This document shows positions 22,600 to 34,242 of a DNA stretch of 64,000 nucleotides, piece after piece (within the stretch, counting starts at the first letter, position 1; every line of letters begins with the position of its first letter). A program made the position numbers and the translations under genes. The notes beneath the pieces were generated by a model. It saw only the letters and a list, made by a program, of their open reading frames with translations. It had not been told where the DNA came from and made no database searches. Location of the stretch: contig NC_069129.1 in the NCBI RefSeq assembly GCF_026914265.1, forward strand, positions 18,337,945-18,401,944, given 5' to 3'. Source of the stretch: Mya arenaria. Its lineage: Eukaryota > Mollusca > Bivalvia > Myida > Myidae.

Positions 22600-23490
22600 C
22601 CCTAACATTGATGGAACCTGCGACACTCTGTCTCATCATGATGAACCTACATGGCAAGTTTTCTAAAAAATCATATAATGCATGGTAAAGATACAGCCCG
22701 GAAAAGGCTCAGTTTACATCCGTCTTATCAACAGCACTCATTATGGCTTTTAATATTGAAGTACAGGCCTAGGTATTGTGCGTGACACGATGCCTCATCA
22801 TGGAATCTTTATGGTTTAAGTTTTTTGGAAAGCTTATAATTCATGGTCGAGATATGGACAGGATTCATTCCAGACTAGTCTTATGAATAGTACTCATTTC
22901 GACATTTAACATATAAATGCGACCTTGCCCCTTGAGGTATAGACCTGAGTCTTGTGCGTGACACACCGCCTAGAAATTGTAAACCTCCACATTGCAGTTT
23001 TTTGGAAATCCTATAATGCATGGTCAAGATAAAGCCATGGCGAGGCTCATTTCAACCTTTGACCTCTTAGGGTGACTTTGACCAATGAGGTACAGACCTG
23101 GGTCTTTTGCATGACACGTCGCATCATCACAGTGAACCTTAATGGCAAGTGTTTTGAAAATCTTATAATGCATGGTCCAGATACAGTCCGGATAATGGTC
23201 ATTTCAAAATTTGACCAATAAGCGCGAACTTGGCATTTGGGGTTTGGTCCTGGATCTTAAACGCGATAAATCAACTCATCATAGTGAACCTTCATGTTTT
23301 TGAAAGTACTAAACAGCCCGGACAAGGCTCTTAACATTTGACCTCTAAGCGTGACCTTGACCTTTGATGTACAGTCCTAGGTTTTATGCGCAACACGTCG
23401 CTCATCATCTGAGCCATAATGAAAAGTTTTATATAAAATCATATTAAACATGGTCGAGAAACAGCTTTGACAGTCCGGACCGACGCATAT
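22600..23490. repeat. Degenerate satellite, unit about 130-180 bp
   Basis: About six units follow each other. Each has, in order: a GTACAGACCTGGGTCTTGTG-like block, GCGTGACAC(G/A), TCATCATGGTGAACCT, GGCAAGTTTTTTGAAAATC, TATAATGCATGGTCAAGATA, CAGCCCGGACAAGGCTCA, and TTTGACCTCTAAG(C/G)GTGAC. The GACAC-type anchors lie at about 22617, 22784, 22963, 23110, 23262 and 23390. Units are strongly diverged, so the array is old. Confidence 0.75.
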
Positions 23491-24989
23491 GTTTTGCTAA
23501 CCGCAAGTGAGATCGACAATAACAATGATTTTACTGAGGCAATGATAATACCTCAAAGCAATGTAAGCCGTTATTTCATGTGCACATAGTCCGCGTATGT
23601 TACATCTGACACGTTCAAATTATTATGGGTCAATTCCATGTTACCATGTGAAATTAAAGACAGGTTGTCATAAATCATTTACCATATGGAAAATGTTTTA
23701 AGCTGTATTTGTTCAACTTGGATGTTTCTGTACATCGATGTTACCGAAGGCAGTTTAATGATTGCTTACAAATGTTTGAATTGGTAAATGTGAAAAAAAA
23801 ACACAAAAAAACAACAAATGCAACTATTCAGTTAAAACATTAAATACATCTACTTAAATGTACAATTTTATGTTTTCCTTTCTTGAACACCGGGATAATT
23901 GTTCTCGTTTTAGAATGTGATGGAAGGATCGTTGGGTGAGTTTTATAATTTTGGAATACCGGCATTGAATGGTTGAGAACATATATGATCATGTAAGTGC
24001 AAACATATGTTTAAAATTTTGTGACAAAAGTGAATGTGTTGAAATATATGCAAACGGTTTACCATTGTTTAGAGCATAGCATTTCGACCTTTTCTAAAAT
24101 GTACATGACCCGGTCTTGCATTTCATCACAACCATTCTCTCTGCTTCCTCTGTGATACCGGACTGTCTACTGCCCATTAAATATCTTTCACAAAGGAAAG
24201 CTAAAACAATGATTACTTGTATTTGAATCTTACATACTTGTTACGAGGAGCATTCAATGTATAAGTCAATGTATGGCGATATAGAACAGACGTATATGTA
24301 TTGGTACACAATGGCAGGCTATCAATATCATATGCTTGAAAAAAAGATATATCAGTTTGTTTCGAAATTTAGATCAAAATAATTTCTAACTAGTACAATG
24401 TTGCGTATGATAGTTACTAGTTTTTTGGTTGCCATAATTGCAATAGCATACTATTGCCAGGACAAATAATTAAAAACTGATCTTATGAACAACCATTGTC
24501 AGGTACATCAATTAGGATGGCCAATAGAAAAATAAATCTGAAATTAAACATATATTTTATAATTTATCCACGCTGTCTTTGTTTTTATTTTTCAGTTAAA
24601 CCGCGATATTATATGCTTTATTCCAACAAAATAATATCCTTACTGTTTACCATGCTTAATATTGTGGGAGTTCTAAATTAAGAGTGTAAAAACATATTAT
24701 GGCAGCAAGACTAAAGTACAGACAACACTAATTATGAGTTTTTGTAAAGAGTTGTAATTGTGAATGATTTACTATATGAAGACAGCTGAAAGGTGACTGT
24801 TATAAATCACTATAAAAGATAATGTTGCCTGGCTTTGGCGCTTACTCATGAACACTGCCAGGGTTAGGGCTTAGATCAAACTAACACTACACTACTTTCA
24901 TAAAAGGGTACACTCAAAAGTAGTTTTTGGAAAAGAATGCCATGTTTTACTTTACCTTTCCACTTTTGGAAATATATATGCATAAACAT
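23491..24989. other. Intergenic, no gene seen
   Basis: AT-rich, with only short random ORFs. No repeat end, RNA gene or exon was recognised. Confidence 0.5.
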
Positions 24990-25375
24990 GTAACCGGGTA
25001 TTACTTATGTAAAAGCGGCACTAATAGTGTCTCGCTATGGATCTAGCTTTTAAAATGACGCCTGTAGAACGAGAGGTCGTGTTTTCGATCCCCGACATAT
25101 GCACATAGGAATGTGTGCAGTCTGTTACAATTGCCCCACAACGTGGGCCCGTGTTGCACGATAAACCTCAAGGCCATTTAAAATTGAGATAAGTCTCTGA
25201 ATTTCGAGACGAATTTCAAAATGGAGGGGGAATATGTAACTGGGAATTCAATATGTATATAGCGGCACTAATACTGCCTCACTATGGAGCTAGCTTTTAT
25301 GAAGACACGGAAGAATGTCTGTTTGCATAGCGAGATGCCGTGGGTTCTATCTCCGACATATGCACATAGCAGGTT
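24990..25375 (+). repeat. Two diverged copies of a SINE-like repeat
   Basis: Copy 1 (24990-25110) and copy 2 (25236-25375) share GTAAC(C/T)GGG, AGCGGCACTAATA, CTCGCTATGG-like, CTAGCTTTTA and GACATATGCACATAG. Copy 1 has TTTTCGATCCCC, which fits a pol III B box. They look like tRNA-derived SINE copies or a local duplication. Confidence 0.5.
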
Positions 25376-25486
25376 AAGTTATATGGCTTCTGATATGCTG
25401 CAAAATATTACGAAATAGATTAGCATTATAACACGTAGTCTTTATAACATGAAGTTAATAATATGTGACGCAACTCTAGTTTAATG

Positions 25487-25700
25487 GTCTTGTTGTCCGG
25501 TTAGCGCAGTGGATAGCGCACTCGCTTTCTCACCAAGGCGAGTTCGATTCCCGGCCTGGTTGCATGTGAGTTTGGTTGGTGGTCACCAGGCCGGACAAGT
25601 GGGTTTTCTCCGGGGTCTCCGTTTCCCCCCACAACACAAGTCCACACTCTCGCGCAACATCGTGCCAACGTTGTAAAATAAAATAAAGCTAAAACTAACT
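25487..25700 (+). mobile_element. tRNA-derived SINE
   Basis: The head has a pol III A box (GGTTAGCGCAGTGGATAGC) and a B box (GAGTTCGATTCCCGG) at tRNA spacing, but no acceptor stem or true anticodon arm, so it is not a tRNA gene. The body contains GTGGGTTTTCTCCGGGG and TCTCCGTTTCCCCCCA, a pyrimidine-rich core like those shared by many animal SINEs. It ends in an A-rich AAAATAAAATAAAG tail. Length is about 210 bp. Confidence 0.75.
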
Positions 25701-27345
25701 GTCTCTTCCTTTATGGACATTACAACTTAAACCACTTTCATTCGATTTATATCGATTTCTGGCGTAACTTTTGAGTATCTTTTAACAAAATTTAGAGGAA
25801 CAGTCAGTTGACCATTTATGTTTCGTGAAGAATCATTTGTGTAAGTGTTTATATATTTGTGACCATTAATTCGATGAAAACTACAAGGACTAGGTTGATA
25901 CATTTTAAAATGAAATCATGCCGCTAAACATAGACTCATTTTGCCATGACATATGCCATTTTCCTTTGGTCAGTTCAAACTTACGATTTAAATTACGTTT
26001 TTGGCAATAAGTACCACTGTTAAAGTTCAATGAAACTCTAAGGATTCGTGGTTCTAAGTAAAGTCGTATTTATTCGAAGTTTTAAATCACAGTTGTCCAT
26101 GACCTTGACCTCTCACCTACAAAGTCTGAAAAAAATCTTACATCCACTGCATCATTGCAACCTACCAATTAAGTCCAATAGTTTCCCTTGAACATACTTC
26201 TTTCTACCGACTAGCTGACCGATGAAAGGACATTTACAAGAGGATGAGAAGGAGGAGGAGGAGGATGTCAAATGTCCATTGGGAAAGTTGTATCAAATTT
26301 CTGAAAAAAATGTGCTCATTGCAGACAAAGACGAATGAATTTGTGATCAATGTTATCGTTGACAAAAAACAACAACACGACTTTAAGTAATATGGAAATC
26401 TGATTCCATGCTAGTGTCCCCATCTAGCATAAAATTAATGTTAAAATGTGATCATAATTCAAATTTTATTAGTGAATTTTGTGGTGTTATGAAGTTATTA
26501 AATATCAATATTTGTTTCTTCACCAATCAGCAATGCTAGTTTTATGATGGTACATCAAACCATGTATTTAAATATATCGCTTACAGACATCCAGTAACTT
26601 AAACATTGATCTTTAAGATCGATTTCGACTAATTTTAACATTGATCGACAGTGTAAAGGTATTTTTATATAGCATTGAAACTGATTATCGCAAGTCTCTT
26701 ACATGTGATGAACTTTTGAACGGACAATCCTCTGACAAGACCCATTGATAATCAATCACACTGCGATCCAATCATCATTAAAATCATACCACTGTGTTCT
26801 ATTCCCTTTATTACTCTGGATACCGATGCTTCCTTTAAACTTACTGGGTAGATATCCTCAGTAGATTTCGAATTAGTTTTCATGTGAGGGTCATATCGGG
26901 ACGTTGCGTACTTAAAACTACTTTATTAGTTTAAATGTTATTTTTAACTTTATCCTTCACTGTTTCCAAATTGATGCTGGTACGGTGTACACCGGCTTAT
27001 ATGTTTTGTTTTGTAATTGTTAATACATGCTTGGACTTCAGGGCTGTTATCCAATCATTTATCGGTAAAGGTATTTTTGATGCGTGTGTAGTGTGTTCAT
27101 GGTGTTTGTTATTGTACATGTGTTGTGTATAAGTTTGTGTCGCTAAGTTGGGCCTTGTTGCATTGTGCCTCTATAAAGGGTTTAATTAAATTTTGACTGG
27201 TGGTTTTGTCCCTGTAGTTTAATTGTATGATTGATACTGGCAATATGTCTATAAATGTTATACCGTAAGTCTTTATTTACTAATCAAAGCAAAATTGCTA
27301 TTGTTTCAAATTTGCCACTATCGAGTTCAAACAATGGTCGATAAT
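25701..27345. other. Intergenic, no gene seen
   Basis: AT-rich flank of the ISL2EU element. A GGAGGAGGAGGAGG tract lies at about 26250. No exon or element end was recognised. Confidence 0.5.
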
Positions 27346-28270
27346 AGGCCTAATCCAAAACTAGGTTGTCTCCCTTGGCAAATCATCGGTAACGTCCCCT
27401 GATAATGACTAATTCTACTTCCGGGGACTCATAAAACGAAAATGGCGGACGACGACAGGATAGCAAATGCGTGTAGAAATGACACATTAGACCGTTGTAA
27501 TGTTGATGAATTGAAAAAGTATTTGCGCAGTGTTGGACAGTATGTATCGGGAAATAAATCTGAATTAATCGATCGAGTGAAGGGAGCATATAAACTGGGA
27601 CTTGGGAATGTTAATGATTTACAAGAATCGGATCGATCTGCATTCCTGAGGAGAGAAAATGAACGGTTGCGGACTCCAATAGGGGGGAAGATGACTCATC
27701 CATCGTGTATCGACAGTTGGAGTGATGATGTGTCATTGATTCCGGATATGACTGAGAAGGACATTTATAATTATTTCGTGTACAAGCTGAACACGAAATG
27801 TCAGTTGAAGTCAAAGGTCATGTACGAGGATTGGCACATACACCGCGTCCAGGTAAATATTCAGAAGACATGATGAAACTTAGTTAGTTAAATAAATAAA
27901 TTACATCATATTGAATGGAAATATAAAAAAAACCTGTACCTCTTATATATAGTTATGCTAGCTTTGGTAATACTTGCAAATGTCACACAATACGTCAAGT
28001 GAATATTAGGGTAAAAATAGAAAAGTAATGCAAGTAATATGAGTTTACGGTCTTCGTGGTTAAATAAACTCAGATAACAGTGTCTGCCAATGGTTTTCAT
28101 GTCCAACAATAAATTTATTAATATTCTTACTTCAGTAAATTTTCCCATGGAAGTATTGGTATTTTAAATTGTTAAATTTGTCGTTAAAATACAGTGTGTT
28201 GAAGATGGTTAAAGAATTTGATAATAAATTAAACCTAATTGCGAAAAATGTATGTGTTCTTATTTTTTGA

Positions 28271-28623
28271 AGCTGCACTCTCACAGATGTTCTGTTTTTA
28301 CAACTTTTTTAATTTTTGTCTTGGAAAGAGCAAATTGTTGCATGAATATCTGTAAACCAATGATAAAAGATTGTTGACAAAAGATCAGATCGCAGGGTTT
28401 CATATTTCCATTTGAAAATGCATGTTTTATGGCTTAAACCGTACTAACGGTTTCAGAAAAATGCATAAAACATCAATTTTTTAACTGAAATATAAAAATC
28501 TGTGACCTAATTTTTGTCAGCAGTCTTATGTAACTGGTTTCCATGCTTTTTCGCAAAAATTGGCTTTTTCCAAGACAAAAATTTAAACAGCTTCCTAAAT
28601 GTTCAATCTGTGGGAGTGCAACT
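28271..28623. mobile_element. TTAA MITE family A, copy 3
   Basis: It starts AGCTGCACTCTCACAGAT and ends ATCTGTGGGAGTGCAACT, with TTAA on the right (28624-28627) and TTGA on the left. It is 353 bp, in intron 1 of the YqaJ gene, so it inserted after or travelled with the ISL2EU element. Confidence 0.75.
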
Positions 28624-28974
28624 TTAAAAAAATTTGTGGCGTTATTAATAACAGTGTTTTTATTTTCTAGCTTTGATTATTGTTTTAATAAATGTTTTTC
28701 AGGTTAACAACCCAGATGAAAACGAGAGTCACTGCTTCGTTAGATGCAAGGCGATTCCTTCAATGCCTTCAACAAACCAGAAACAGTGTCCTGACTATGA
28801 TGTATGGGTGATGCTTTCAAAGATGACTGGTTGCATAAATTCTGCTGAATGCAGTTGCACTGCAGGGTATGTTCAATTTTCTACTTGTAAAACATAACAT
28901 GATATTCATATTTTGGTTAGATATATTATAATCAAAACTGAGAAAATAAAATAGTTTTCCAAAATCTGCAGGCT

Positions 28975-29178
28975 TGGAAATGGAAAAAGTTAACACCCCG
29001 CATTCCGGGGACATCCTAGGTAAAGCCTTTTCCAGCTATTTTCAGCCCAAAAACAAATCCACCGCCTTCACTCGGCTCTGTGTGGCAACCTAGAAGGTAA
29101 AAACACCACCCATTTTCCCCACTGTCCCAGGTTTTCCCCTGGAGCTTGGTGGCTGTGATTACAAATGGCTGGTGCATT
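28975..29178. mobile_element. MITE family B, left-truncated copy
   Basis: It shares GGGGACA(C/T)..TAGGTAA, CACTCGGCNCTGNG, AGGTAAAAACAC and GTGATTACAAATGGCTGG with the element at 6273-6583. The C-tract arm is missing on the left. It lies in intron 2 of the YqaJ gene. Confidence 0.6.
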
Positions 29179-30832
29179 ACCTAACAGTGATTTATTTCCA
29201 AGTAAATTTTCTATCAGACTACATTTTCTATGTTTCAGGGAAGGCGAAGGCTGCAACCACATAGCTGCCCTCCTGTATGGCATTGCAGACATAACAGAGA
29301 AGAAGAAAGATGGTAAACTTGCACCAACATCAGTGAAATGTAAATGGAACAATCCTAAGAAACGGAAATTAACCCCCAAAAAGTCTCAGGACCTTACATT
29401 TCAAAAGGTGATTCATGGGAAGCAAAGTGTAATTAAAAAGCTGTCCGTGCCAGTTTTCAATATACAGAAGCCAGTTGATGTGGACAAGTTTAAGGACAAA
29501 CTTCTTGGCATGGGTGCAAATGCTGGGTGGCTGAAGAACTTCGAAGTGAAAACTGACTCCATCTTAATTCCCAAACTGAACGAAATTAATTTTAACTTTA
29601 GTGATAGTGTAAACCTTAAAGACCCAAAACAAACTGATTTCTTTAATTCATACTTTAAATCAATGCAGATCACAGAATTTGATTGCATGACAATTGAGTG
29701 TCTAACGAGAAGCCAAGGCCAGTCCGATTTGTGGGCACTAGAAAGGGAGGAGAGATTGACGGCATCAAACTTTGGGCGCATATGCAAACAAAAAACACAA
29801 CGGAACCAGATTCTGTTCTAAAAGACCTGCTAAAGTACAGGACATTCGATACCATATACACAAAGTATGGACGTAACCATGAGAGTGTGGCGAGGAGAAC
29901 ATATGAAAAAACTATGAGAAAATCCCATCCAGGACTAAGTGTCAAGAAATGCGGCCTGCTTGTGACACCAGAGTTTCCTCATCTTGGTGCCAGTCCAGAT
30001 GGATTTGTAAACTGTATGCATTGCGAGACCCATAATGGCCTGTTAGAAATTAAGTGTCCAGCATCAAACAACTGGAAAATGAAAGTTCCGGAAGAATGTG
30101 CCATTGACCCAAAATTCTTTTGCCGTTTAGGTGCCGATGGAAAATTATTACTGAAAAGGACCCATAATTACTACTACCAGGTTCATGGTAAACTTGGGAT
30201 TAGTGGCCGAAAGTGGTGTGATTTTGTCGTTTGGACATGCATGGGTATATCAGTGGAAAGGATCTATGCGGATAGTGACTTTTTCAAGGACAACATGTTG
30301 CCATTCTTGAATGACTTTTATGTGAAAGCTTTGCTTCAAGAAATGTTCACTTGCCGTGTAAAACGAGGGTTAAAATTGTTCACTTAAAAAATGAGGCCAC
30401 ATTCTCCGACTTATTCATAATGTTCCTCTGCAGAAAAAAATGTATTTTACTAGTTAGTAATTAGTTTATCTGCAAAAAATATGTTTTTCAATAAGATTAA
30501 TTTAACTATTTAGTAAAAATGGCATTTTTATAATCAGTTATGTGAAATTGAATCTATTGGTACATTCTCTAGACACACTTTTTGTTATTATTTCATTGGT
30601 ACATGTATGTTTGCCTACACATTAAATATTTCTGAAGGAAACTGTATTTTATATTTTGAATGATATGCTGACAGAAGAGCAGTAATAGCAAGTAAATACT
30701 AGGAAAGCTATTTGGACTTTGTGTTGACAGCTTAACTCATTCGATCACAAGCTAGAACACATAACTTTCACAGAAACAAATCCTGAATTTCACTTCATAG
30801 GTATGTCAACTGCTCACAAACAATCCTTTTAA

Positions 30833-31283
30833 AGTGACTCGCTCATGGTTTATAAAATGCACTTTTTTAATTACAAAAAAGTGTGGAAAATCATAAGGAG
30901 TGTTAAAACAAAAATACCAAAAGCTGGAACCCTTCAGCAAATGTTGATATTTTCTCAAATATCATCTTTGAAGACCACAATTTTCATAAGCGTTTTTATA
31001 ATGTGATGGAAAATTAATTTCGACTGTGGTGTTGCATGATTGGTTAATTGACATTATCACGTGATGTTATCAATGTATCCATAACAGGTCAACATATCCA
31101 ACACTTGTTAAAGTCCCGGTGGCCATGTGGACTAGCCGGCTGTTTTCTATATTTTTTCTTGACTTGACCAGCTTTACCAAAATACTTTTTTCGATTTCAT
31201 AGAGTAAAATAATGATAAAATAAGTGTTTTCAGATGCATTACCGGGAAACTAACTTTTGGTCCAAAGACATGAGCGTGTCACT
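30833..31283. mobile_element. TTAA-flanked MITE, family C
   Basis: Inverted ends AGTGACTCGCTCATGG and CATGAGCGTGTCACT are flanked by TTAA at 30829-30832 and 31284-31287. It is 451 bp and non-coding. It is inserted between the two convergent ISL2EU genes, so it is younger than that element or moved with it. The rest of 30388-31795 is AT-rich with no gene seen. Confidence 0.75.
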
Positions 31284-31795
31284 TTAATGCTCACATAATG
31301 AACACATATGACCTTTTGTGAAAAATAGCTCAACTATTTACCACCATGTGCACTGCTCTACAACAGCCATGATTGGATAATTGCGAAAATGAAATGACAC
31401 AAACTGGAAGTCGACATTTTATTAATTAGAACAACTTCAATCGTTACAAACAAAAGCAATTATACACTGATGAATAAATGCATACATGGTTTAGTTTATA
31501 TAACTTAAAATGTTCAAAAACTCTTTTGCTACTATACTTAATTATACTAAACTATAATTGCTGTCAATCAACAGCAGTATTAGTAGTTTTTAATATATAC
31601 TACTCAAACTCTTCAAACTGTCATATACTTTGTATTTATTTGAAAATTAAAACCCCCAACTTAAGAAAATAGGTGGGGATAAGTCATTTCATGTTTTTTT
31701 TTTGCTAAATCCCCCCTCCTGGAGTAGATACTGATTCTGAGGCAAAAGTTCAGGTTATGATGCACAATAAGAATTACACATGTATTACAGAACGG

Positions 31796-34090
31796 TCAAT
31801 TGGGTACAAGAGGGGGCTGTAGATTTGTCAACTTCGCACACAATTTCCACACTTTCGAAGCACGAGATGACATTGTGATAGGCATCACACCTTGGACAAT
31901 TCTGAAGTTTTTTATGCGCTCCATTTGTCTTTCAACGTGGATCCTAGCATTAGCAATATCCCTTGTTTGCTGAACTTCACGTTTTGAGAATTTAGATTGT
32001 CCACGTTTAAAGGGTGGTATGACCAGCTTTATTCCTTTTGGTGTGGTGAGGTCAGAAATGATAAATCCTTTATCTGCCATTATAGAATCACCTTCTTCAC
32101 GCAAGTCAATTATCCCACTGTTGTTTGTTATCTTTTTGTCACTTATCGATCCAACCCACACATCTGATACAAATGTTACATGCCCTGAAGGACTGATCCC
32201 TACTAAAGATTTCCAAGTAATATGGGATTTATAGTCGCTGTAATCAAAGATTTTAACTGCAGCGATCTCGGTGTTTCAGTTTTGATTTCGGTGCAGTCAA
32301 TAATAACCCTAGTGTCTGGAAACTTGTCTCGAAAAAGTTTTGGCATGTTAAATTTTACAGCTGACTTCGATGGCCACATAATCAAAAAATCTAATTTCAT
32401 ATCTAAATAATCAATCCACTTATTCAACAATCTGCTGCAGGCTGCCTGTGAAATGCAAAATCTAGCTGCTAAATCAGCCACTAATAGACCTAACCTTAAT
32501 CTCATTAGTACCATGAAAAATTCATCAATAAGTCGTAGAGCCCTAGGTCGACCACCACTTGACTTCCTACATCGAGTTTGAGGTTTTTCCTGCATATCGC
32601 CCATTTCGTCAAATAAAGCATTAAACAATCCTTTGTTTGGTATTCCAGTGTAGAAGTTCAGTTTGGACGGATTGTCCATGACATCCTCATACACTAGAGT
32701 AGGAAGCATTGCCTGCACTCCAATACCTCTCTGCTCACATGTACCAGTTTGGGTACTAATACTTCGAATTGTTTGAACCGATTCTGTCTGTGTACCTATC
32801 GTCATCGTCGGTATACAGGTCTGTGTTTCAATCATCCTGAAACAAAATTAGTTTTAATTTATTCAATTTTCAAAACTATTTATTTTTTTGGGTGGGTGTG
32901 TGGGGGTTTGCAAGTTTTCAACATCAACAACTTTGGTATTTAAAAAGCGTTTGCAGACATTACAATAATCATGCAGATGTTTAACATCCAGTTTAAATAT
33001 CAACAAGTCAAATGACGAACATATGTATGCTATATTAACGTATACATTTTTTAATACACTTCATTTCCTCTTTAAATTATGTATTTCACCATTGAAAGTT
33101 GAAATTACAACTATCAAGCACAGCAATCCTTGTGTTTGATACAATTTACCCTTAATCACGTCTACATATAATTTATAATCAATTGGCTGTACCTGATTGC
33201 ACTTGGTGCTGGAACCGGTTCACATGTGTAGTCATGGAAATTTAGGGAAACATCAAGGTTGGATTTGTGGGATTCTTGTATGAAAGACGTCTCAGCATCG
33301 TCACCGTTCTGATGATCTCCTACTTCTGTTGCTGGCATTTGAAGATCTTCAGGAGTCTCTGATTCTGATTCCAAACGTGTAGCAATGAAAGGCTTGCCTT
33401 GGAAGTTTACGTCACCATCGTATGTGTCTGGTTCTTGTTCATTCTCATCAAGCGCCTGAATAACATAATGCACTCAATTCAAAGACAAATTTATGAAACA
33501 TATCAGATGAAATTTTGATCAATAATTATACCCATATAGAACAGAAACAAGTTTATTCAACACATATGAGGACGAAATGTTCAGTCTAAACATGTATGGG
33601 CTCCGAATTTTATCAAAATTATCTGTTATAATATGAGTTAAAAGATGGGGTGGGGAACTATTATAATTTTATGTAACAAAGATAAGTTGTTCTCCATCTG
33701 TCACTCCATATTTAACATAAAGGTACTGCTCTTATTGAACATACACAGTTTCATATAATGTCAACATGACAATTTAACAATAGTTTTGTGCCAACAACTT
33801 ACTGAGCTTAGAAATATTTTGTCAGTCCCTGACGCAGTCGGAAATCTAGATGGAAGGGTATGGAGCATGGACGGACCCGCACGATCAACAAAATGTTCAC
33901 TGCATAACAGTTTGTTTCCATTCCACTGAAAACTTTTCATCACAGTCTTACATCGTTGTATCCAGACTCGTTTAACACGTTTATTCTTTGGAAAACGATG
34001 AAGAGAGACCGTTCTACCATCGATAACTTTGCCACGAAAAGTTCCCTTACAAACACAGCAATATTTCAAAGATTTCCTCTTCGTTTCCAT
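31796..34090 (-). pseudogene. ISL2EU transposase: THAP finger + HTH + DDE
   Basis: Exons on the - strand: 34090-33803, 33455-33193, 32836-31796, in phase, with GT-AG introns; about 530 aa. Exon 1 is a THAP DNA-binding domain: C11, C14, C63 and H66, with HRFP at 31-34 and W43. Exon 2 is an acidic linker. Exon 3 has GRPRALRLIDEFFMVLMRLR and DLAARFCISQAACSRLLNKW (the HTH_Tnp_4 type helix-turn-helix), then a DDE_Tnp_4-type core: VIIDCTEIKTE (first Asp), VSDVWVGSISDKK (second Asp), MADKGF and ARIHVERQMERIKNF (Glu). One frame slip lies near 32255, between LQLKS and YSDYKSHI. There is no intron signal there, so it is a one-base lesion or assembly error. The enzyme would cut and move the element by recognising its ends through THAP. 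Confidence 0.88.
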
Positions 34091-34242
34091 CGTTCATCGG
34101 TTTATTTAACTAGCTATTACTGTAAACACGGAAGTAAATATGAGATTGTAGTCCTCGGAAGTGAAATTACTTTTCGCGCATGCGCATAACGACCAATAAC
34201 GATAACTCATCAAGGGAGACTACCTAGTTTTGGATAAGGCCT

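Larger units (their letters stand above)
27442..30387 (+). pseudogene. ISL2EU accessory protein: SAP + SWIM finger + YqaJ nuclease
   Basis: Exons 27442-27852, 28703-28866 and 29239-30387 join in phase with GT-AG introns, for about 574 aa. Residues about 12-50 form a SAP-like DNA-binding motif (VDELKKYLRSVGQYVSGNKS). Across exons 2-3, AECSCTAGEGEGCNHIAALL is a SWIM zinc finger (C-x-C ... C-x-H). The C-terminal part is a YqaJ-type PD-(D/E)XK nuclease: LTASNFGRICKQ, HESVARRTYE, HLGASPDGFV (catalytic Asp), LLEIKCP (Glu and Lys) and YYYQVHGKLG. The family resembles phage recombination exonucleases, and in this transposon it probably processes DNA ends. At an A-run near 29790 the frame slips by one base, between GRICKQK and NTTEPDSVLK. 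This is a real frameshift, an assembly error or (less likely) programmed slippage. Introns 1 and 2 each hold a MITE. Confidence 0.85.
27346..34242. mobile_element. ISL2EU-type DNA transposon, nearly whole, 6.9 kb
   Basis: The left end AGGCCTAATCCAAAACTAGG (27346 on), then TTGTCTCCCTTG, is matched by the right end read inward, AGGCCTTATCCAAAACTAGG (from 34242), then TAGTCTCCCTTG. This gives about 32 bp of inverted repeat with two mismatches. An AT dinucleotide lies outside each end, a 2-bp target duplication as expected for the family. Inside are two convergent genes starting 96 and 152 bp from the ends: a SAP/SWIM/YqaJ nuclease (+) and a THAP/DDE transposase (-). This is the known plan of ISL2EU elements. 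Near-intact ends and only one frameshift per gene suggest a young copy, though MITEs have since entered it. Confidence 0.88.

Noticed and set aside
25490-25570. Possible tRNA gene
   Set aside because: A and B boxes are present, but the acceptor stem and anticodon arm do not fold properly and a SINE body and A-rich tail follow.
29068-29379. 103-aa ORF on the - strand
   Set aside because: It is antisense to a MITE and to YqaJ exon 3.
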